From assembly GCA_934098435.1 (NCBI GenBank), contig CAKOOV010000007.1, forward strand, positions 8,049-72,048: DNA of 64,000 nt. Reading direction: 5' to 3'. The notes under the pieces are model-generated. The model was given only the letters and a program-made list of their open reading frames with translations. It was not told the DNA's origin and ran no database searches. The position numbers and the translations under genes were made by a program. This DNA comes from an uncultured Bacilli bacterium. Its GTDB lineage: Bacteria; Bacillota_I; Bacilli_A; RF39; UBA660. This document shows positions 60,493-64,000 of the stretch, in pieces (position 1 is the stretch's first letter; each line of letters starts with the position of its first letter).

Positions 60493-60969
60493 TCATCTAC
60501 CTCTTCCCTTCTTTTCATTATCTTCCATTTGATTAAACATTTGAAGAAATACTTCTTTCTGTTTCTTAGTTCTTAAATTATAAAACTTATTACGATAACC
60601 ATTTATAATAAAACCCAACTTTTTTAAAGTAAGTTTTATATAAGCATCAGACAAATATTTACCATATTCATTCAAAATAGTAATTCTAAGCCTTTCAGCC
60701 TCATTAATTTTATCTCTAAGTCTACTACCATCATCACTATCATCATCATCATCTATAGTATTATACTCATTAAGAAGTTTATTAATCTTAATATCAATCT
60801 TCTTTTTAAGTAACTTACTAGTAAGTTCAGGAGATACAAAAACAATCTTATTAACCTCTATATCATCCTTTTTCTTAGTTTTAGGAGACACACTATAACC
60901 ATTCTTATCATATTCTAAATATACAATTTCTCCCGTTTTACTATCCTTATTAATAAAATAATTACGCAT
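60493..60969 (-). CDS. hypothetical charged protein beside trmD
   Basis: A 158-residue highly charged protein with an Asp-rich spot (DDDDDSDDG near residue 75) and a helical C-terminal half (KQKEVFLQMFNQM). It overlaps trmD by 8 bases and ends 1 base before the folD start, so it is in the same operon. No family recognised. A ribosome- or RNA-associated role is a guess from the neighbourhood only. Confidence 0.65.
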   Translation of the reverse strand: MRNYFINKDSKTGEIVYLEYDKNGYSVSPKTKKKDDIEVNKIVFVSPELTSKLLKKKIDIKINKLLNEYNTIDDDDDSDDGSRLRDKINEAERLRITILNEYGKYLSDAYIKLTLKKLGFIINGYRNKFYNLRTKKQKEVFLQMFNQMEDNEKKGRGR

Positions 60970-61636
60970 CTTTACCCCCTAATAAATCCGGTCTATTCTT
61001 CTTAGTAAGTTCTATTTGCATCTCATGCCTATATTTATTAATATTTTCATGATGTCCACTAAGAAGTACATCTGGTACTTTCATACCTCTATATTCAACT
61101 GGCTTAGTATAATTAGGATAGTCAAGTAAATTATCATTAAAACTTTCACTAGTAAGAGAATTACTATTAATAACACCTGGAATAAGTCTAATAATACTAT
61201 CCATAACAGCCATTGAAGGAATTTCTCCACCAGTTAAAACAAAATCACCAATCGAAATTTCCATATCTACTATTGTTTTAATTCTCTCATCAAATCCTTC
61301 ATAATGGCCACATAGTATTATTAAATGTTTCTTTAAAGATAAATCATAAGCTATCTTTTCTTTATAAACTATTCCTCCAGGAGTCATCATAATAACAAAT
61401 GCATCATCATCTTTAAGAGCATCAATAGCTCTAAAGATAGGATCACACATAAGTACCATTCCGCCTCCCCCACCAAAAGGATAATCATCAACCTGATTAT
61501 TATTATAAACAGTATAATCCCTAATATTATGAATATTAACTTTAACTTTACCATTATCAATAGCTCTCTTAATAATAGACTCCGTTAAAAAATTATCATA
61601 CATATTAGGAAATAAAGTCAAAACATCTATTACCAT
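60962..61636 (-). CDS. trmD: tRNA (guanine-N1)-methyltransferase
   Basis: A 224-residue SPOUT-family enzyme forming m1G37. Motifs: YPFGGGGGMVLMCDPIF, LILCGHYEGFDERI and the trefoil-knot region SIGDFVLTGGEIP. Slightly shorter than the usual 240-250. It follows rimM in the usual rimM-trmD order. Confidence 0.96.
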   Translation of the reverse strand: MVIDVLTLFPNMYDNFLTESIIKRAIDNGKVKVNIHNIRDYTVYNNNQVDDYPFGGGGGMVLMCDPIFRAIDALKDDDAFVIMMTPGGIVYKEKIAYDLSLKKHLIILCGHYEGFDERIKTIVDMEISIGDFVLTGGEIPSMAVMDSIIRLIPGVINSNSLTSESFNDNLLDYPNYTKPVEYRGMKVPDVLLSGHHENINKYRHEMQIELTKKNRPDLLGGKDA

Positions 61637-61690
61637 ATATCATTACCACCCTACTAAATATTATAATATAATATCAAATAATTGTAAATT

Positions 61691-62182
61691 CTAAATATCA
61701 AATAAACCATCTATATCCTTAATATAAACATTCTTATTACTAATATCTATCTTATCAACCAAATTATCATTATAAGGAATTAAATATTCCTTCTTACCTA
61801 ATATAACAAGCAAACTATACTTATCATATCTCTCTATATCTTTAATCATACCTACATTTATACCCTTATATATAACATTACTACCAATAATATCCTCATC
61901 TAAATATTTATTACTATCTAACAAAATATCATCTTTATTAACATATACATTTAAACCCTTATACTTAAGTACATCATTAATATTATCATATCCCACTAAA
62001 GTAATCATATCAAAATTCTTATGTTTTCGATAAGAATTAATAACTTCCTTATATTTTTTATCAATATATATATTCATACCTTTTACAAAGATTTTATCCT
62101 TATAAGGAAATTTAGACAATAATCTAACTTCTCCCTTTATACCATGAGTATTTACAATCTTACCAATTTTAATATATTCCAT
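61691..62182 (-). CDS. rimM: 16S rRNA processing protein RimM
   Basis: A 163-residue protein with the N-terminal MEYIKIGKIVNTHGIKGEVR and a C-terminal PRC-barrel (about 95-163, EYLIPYNDNLVDKID). ATG 62182 gives the typical RimM N-terminus; ATG 62203 lies in the 3' end of the methylase gene. Acts in 30S assembly, upstream of trmD. Confidence 0.9.
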   Translation of the reverse strand: MEYIKIGKIVNTHGIKGEVRLLSKFPYKDKIFVKGMNIYIDKKYKEVINSYRKHKNFDMITLVGYDNINDVLKYKGLNVYVNKDDILLDSNKYLDEDIIGSNVIYKGINVGMIKDIERYDKYSLLVILGKKEYLIPYNDNLVDKIDISNKNVYIKDIDGLFDI

Positions 62183-62183
62183 A

Positions 62184-62912
62184 TTACTTATTATATATCT
62201 CATACAAAAGTATCGAAGTAGCTACTCCTGCATTTAAACTTTCTACCATTTCATTCATTTTAATATATAAATACTCATCACATAACTTACTAATATTATC
62301 ACTCATACCTTTTCCTTCATTTCCTATAATTAAAGCATAACATTCTGGTATATCAATATCTCTAATATCTACTCCACCATCTACTTTAGTACCATATATA
62401 GTATAACAATTATCTTTTAAATATTTAATAGTATCTTCTATATCACAAGTAATAATATTAATATGAAATATCATCCCTTGCGTAGATCTAATAACTTTAG
62501 AACTATATAAATCAGCACATTTCTTACTTAAAATAATCGTATCTACATCAAACGCCATAGAAGATCTAATAATAGTACCAAGATTACCAGGATCTTGAAT
62601 ATCCTCAAGTATTAATACTCTCTTACCTATATCTTCTTCCTTCTTTTTATAACAAATTCCCATAACTTTAGGATAACTATCCATACAAGATATCTTCTTC
62701 ATTACCTTATCATTAACATATATAATAGGTCCATCAAAAGATATATTAACACCTTCTAAAAGTATTAATTCCTTAAGTAAATTACTACATATAGCTTCAC
62801 GTACCAAATGTTCTCCTTCAATTAAAAAAGTATTAGTACTATCCCTATATTTCTTTTCATTTAATTTACATATATCTTTAATTTTATCATTATTTACTGA
62901 AGTTATAATCAT
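62184..62912 (-). CDS. TrmH/SpoU-family RNA methyltransferase
   Basis: About 242 residues. An N-terminal substrate-binding domain (TNTFLIEGEHLVREA) is followed by the SPOUT domain: LILEDIQDPGNLGTIIRSS, YALIIGNEGKGMS and VESLNAGVATSILLYE, the three TrmH motifs. ATG 62912 is preferred because GAGGGAG precedes it. Probably modifies 23S rRNA or tRNA ribose; target not predictable. First gene of the rimM-trmD-folD run; a TATAAT box lies just upstream. Confidence 0.9.
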   Translation of the reverse strand: MIITSVNNDKIKDICKLNEKKYRDSTNTFLIEGEHLVREAICSNLLKELILLEGVNISFDGPIIYVNDKVMKKISCMDSYPKVMGICYKKKEEDIGKRVLILEDIQDPGNLGTIIRSSMAFDVDTIILSKKCADLYSSKVIRSTQGMIFHINIITCDIEDTIKYLKDNCYTIYGTKVDGGVDIRDIDIPECYALIIGNEGKGMSDNISKLCDEYLYIKMNEMVESLNAGVATSILLYEIYNK

Positions 62913-62956
62913 ACTATTCTCCCTCATATTTATTATAATATAAATTAAAGAAAAAG

Positions 62957-62983
62957 AAAAGAATATTACTAAAAATATTCCTA
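62957..62983 (-). terminator. terminator of the BspA-like gene
   Basis: On the minus strand, GAATATT and AATATTC arms with a T-rich run follow the stop of the repeat protein gene. Confidence 0.75.
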
Positions 62984-62985
62984 TT

Positions 62986-64000
62986 CTATTTCTTAGTCAA
63001 ATACCCATTAGTATAATTAGCCATACTAGCATCAGTCTTACTACCATCATATGGTACTGCTCCAACAAGTGAATTACACAAAGCAAACATACCACTCGAA
63101 TTTGTTACATTGCTTGTATTCCACAAATCAGATACATATATTGTTTTTAACTTTTTTGCTTCTCGAAACATAGCTTCCATACTAGTTACCTTTGATGTAT
63201 CAAAACTTGATAAATCTAAACTGGTTAATGAAACACAATCCCAAAACATAGAGTACATACTAGTTACCTTGGATGTATTAAAACTACTTAAATTAATATT
63301 TACAAGTAAACTACATTTTTTAAACATATCACCCATATTAGTTACATTAGATGTATCAAAGTTTGATAAGTCTAAACTTGTAAGTGAGCCACAGCCGTAA
63401 AACATACCTCCCATATTAGTTACATTTGAAGTATTAAAGTTTGACAAATCTAACTTTAACAACGAATTACATCCGCTAAACATACCACTCATATTAGTTA
63501 CATTTGATGTATCAAAACTTGATAAATCCAAATTAGTCAATTTTCTACAATATTGAAACATGTTATTCATATTAGTTACATTTGAAGTACCAAAATTTGA
63601 TAAATTTAAGTTTATAAGATTATTACAATTATAAAACATATTTCTCATATCAGTTACTTTTGATGTATCAAAACTTGATAAATCCAAATCTGTTAATGAT
63701 TTGCAACCATAAAACATTTCCCTCATGCTTGTTACATTTGATGTGTCAAAATTTGATAAGTCTAAACTTGTAAGTGAACTACAACCATAAAACATATTTT
63801 GCATGTCATTTACCTTTGTAGTATCAAACGAACTTAAATCTAGACTAGTTAATTTAGAACATTCACCAAACATATCAGCCATGGCTGTTACATTAGATGT
63901 ATTAAAGTTAGATAAATCTAGACTAGTTAAATTAGAACAACCTCTAAACATATCACTCATTTGCTTTACCTTTGATGTATCAAAGTTTGATACATCTAAA
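62986..64000 (-). CDS. BspA-like leucine-rich repeat surface protein (5' end outside)
   Basis: The open frame continues beyond base 64,000, so the N-terminus and any signal peptide are not visible. At least ten tandem 26-residue units follow the pattern C-x-x-L-T-S-L-D-L-S then F-D-T-S-N-V-T and M-x-x-M-F, the DUF285/BspA repeat. The last unit is irregular, and the protein ends NGYLTKK without an LPXTG motif. Such proteins occur in gut Bacillota, Mollicutes and protists and are thought to bind host or bacterial surfaces. Repeats alternate LSNF and LSSF in much of the array. Confidence 0.9.
   Translation of the reverse strand, partial: LDVSNFDTSKVKQMSDMFRGCSNLTSLDLSNFNTSNVTAMADMFGECSKLTSLDLSSFDTTKVNDMQNMFYGCSSLTSLDLSNFDTSNVTSMREMFYGCKSLTDLDLSSFDTSKVTDMRNMFYNCNNLINLNLSNFGTSNVTNMNNMFQYCRKLTNLDLSSFDTSNVTNMSGMFSGCNSLLKLDLSNFNTSNVTNMGGMFYGCGSLTSLDLSNFDTSNVTNMGDMFKKCSLLVNINLSSFNTSKVTSMYSMFWDCVSLTSLDLSSFDTSKVTSMEAMFREAKKLKTIYVSDLWNTSNVTNSSGMFALCNSLVGAVPYDGSKTDASMANYTNGYLTKK

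Noticed and set aside
1..64000. Mycoplasma-type code (TGA as Trp)
   Set aside because: TGA ends well-defined genes such as virB4 and the recombinase, and Trp is encoded by TGG.

Overview
The window comes from a very AT-rich, low-GC Bacillota that uses the standard genetic code (TGA ends genes and TGG encodes Trp). Gene content fits a gut Bacilli or Erysipelotrichia-like bacterium: sporulation genes (spoIIAA, a sigF-like sigma factor, spoIIM, spoIVB), a T-box on aspS, 6S RNA between aspS and tcdA as in Bacillus, and a BspA-type leucine-rich surface protein. I cannot name the genus. No tRNA, rRNA or CRISPR array was seen.

Region 1 (1 to about 24,380) is most of an integrative and conjugative element (ICE); its left end lies outside the window. 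In order it carries a VirB2/TrbC-like protein, TrbL/VirB6-like protein, PrgI, VirB4 ATPase, M23 peptidase, an oriT-like repeat region, small DNA-binding proteins, a MobL-type relaxase, a Y-family polymerase plus YolD cassette with an SOS-like promoter, small accessory genes, the VirD4 coupling protein, a giant methylase-helicase broken by one in-frame TAA, and a large serine recombinase. The element sits inside a dacF-type D-Ala-D-Ala carboxypeptidase gene, at the codons just after the predicted S-x-N active-site motif.

Region 2 (24.4-45.1 kb) is chromosome: the 3' part of dacF, spoIIAA-sigF (no spoIIAB between them), an XRE regulator, comN-like, secDF, rel, dtd, T-box-aspS, a ClpX-like ATPase, 6S RNA, ycxB-like, tcdA, then a small radical-SAM peptide operon (37.7-39.6 kb), rarA, glyA, xerD and a phosphohexomutase. 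The XRE gene and the radical-SAM operon share a 21-bp palindromic operator-like sequence.

Region 3 (45.1-50.4 kb) is a complete-looking filamentous phage (inovirus) prophage of about 5.3 kb. It has a divergent repressor with an operator array, small early genes, a major coat protein, tiny minor coat candidates, an adhesin-like protein, a G6P-like protein, a Zot/G1P-like ATPase and an HUH Rep. It has no integrase. It is flanked by a 21-bp repeat, and its right end is a near-consensus Firmicutes dif site, so host Xer recombinases probably integrated it. Chromosomal genes are mostly on + to the left and mostly on - to the right, so this is probably the replication terminus.

Region 4 (50.7-64 kb) is chromosome, mostly minus strand: an XRE-type regulator, mnmA, spoIIM, a ZIP zinc transporter, a type III toxin-antitoxin system (tandem-repeat RNA, terminator, ToxN/CptN-like toxin), spoIVB, an atypical kinase, folD, trmD, rimM, a TrmH-type methylase and a BspA-like repeat protein that runs off the end.
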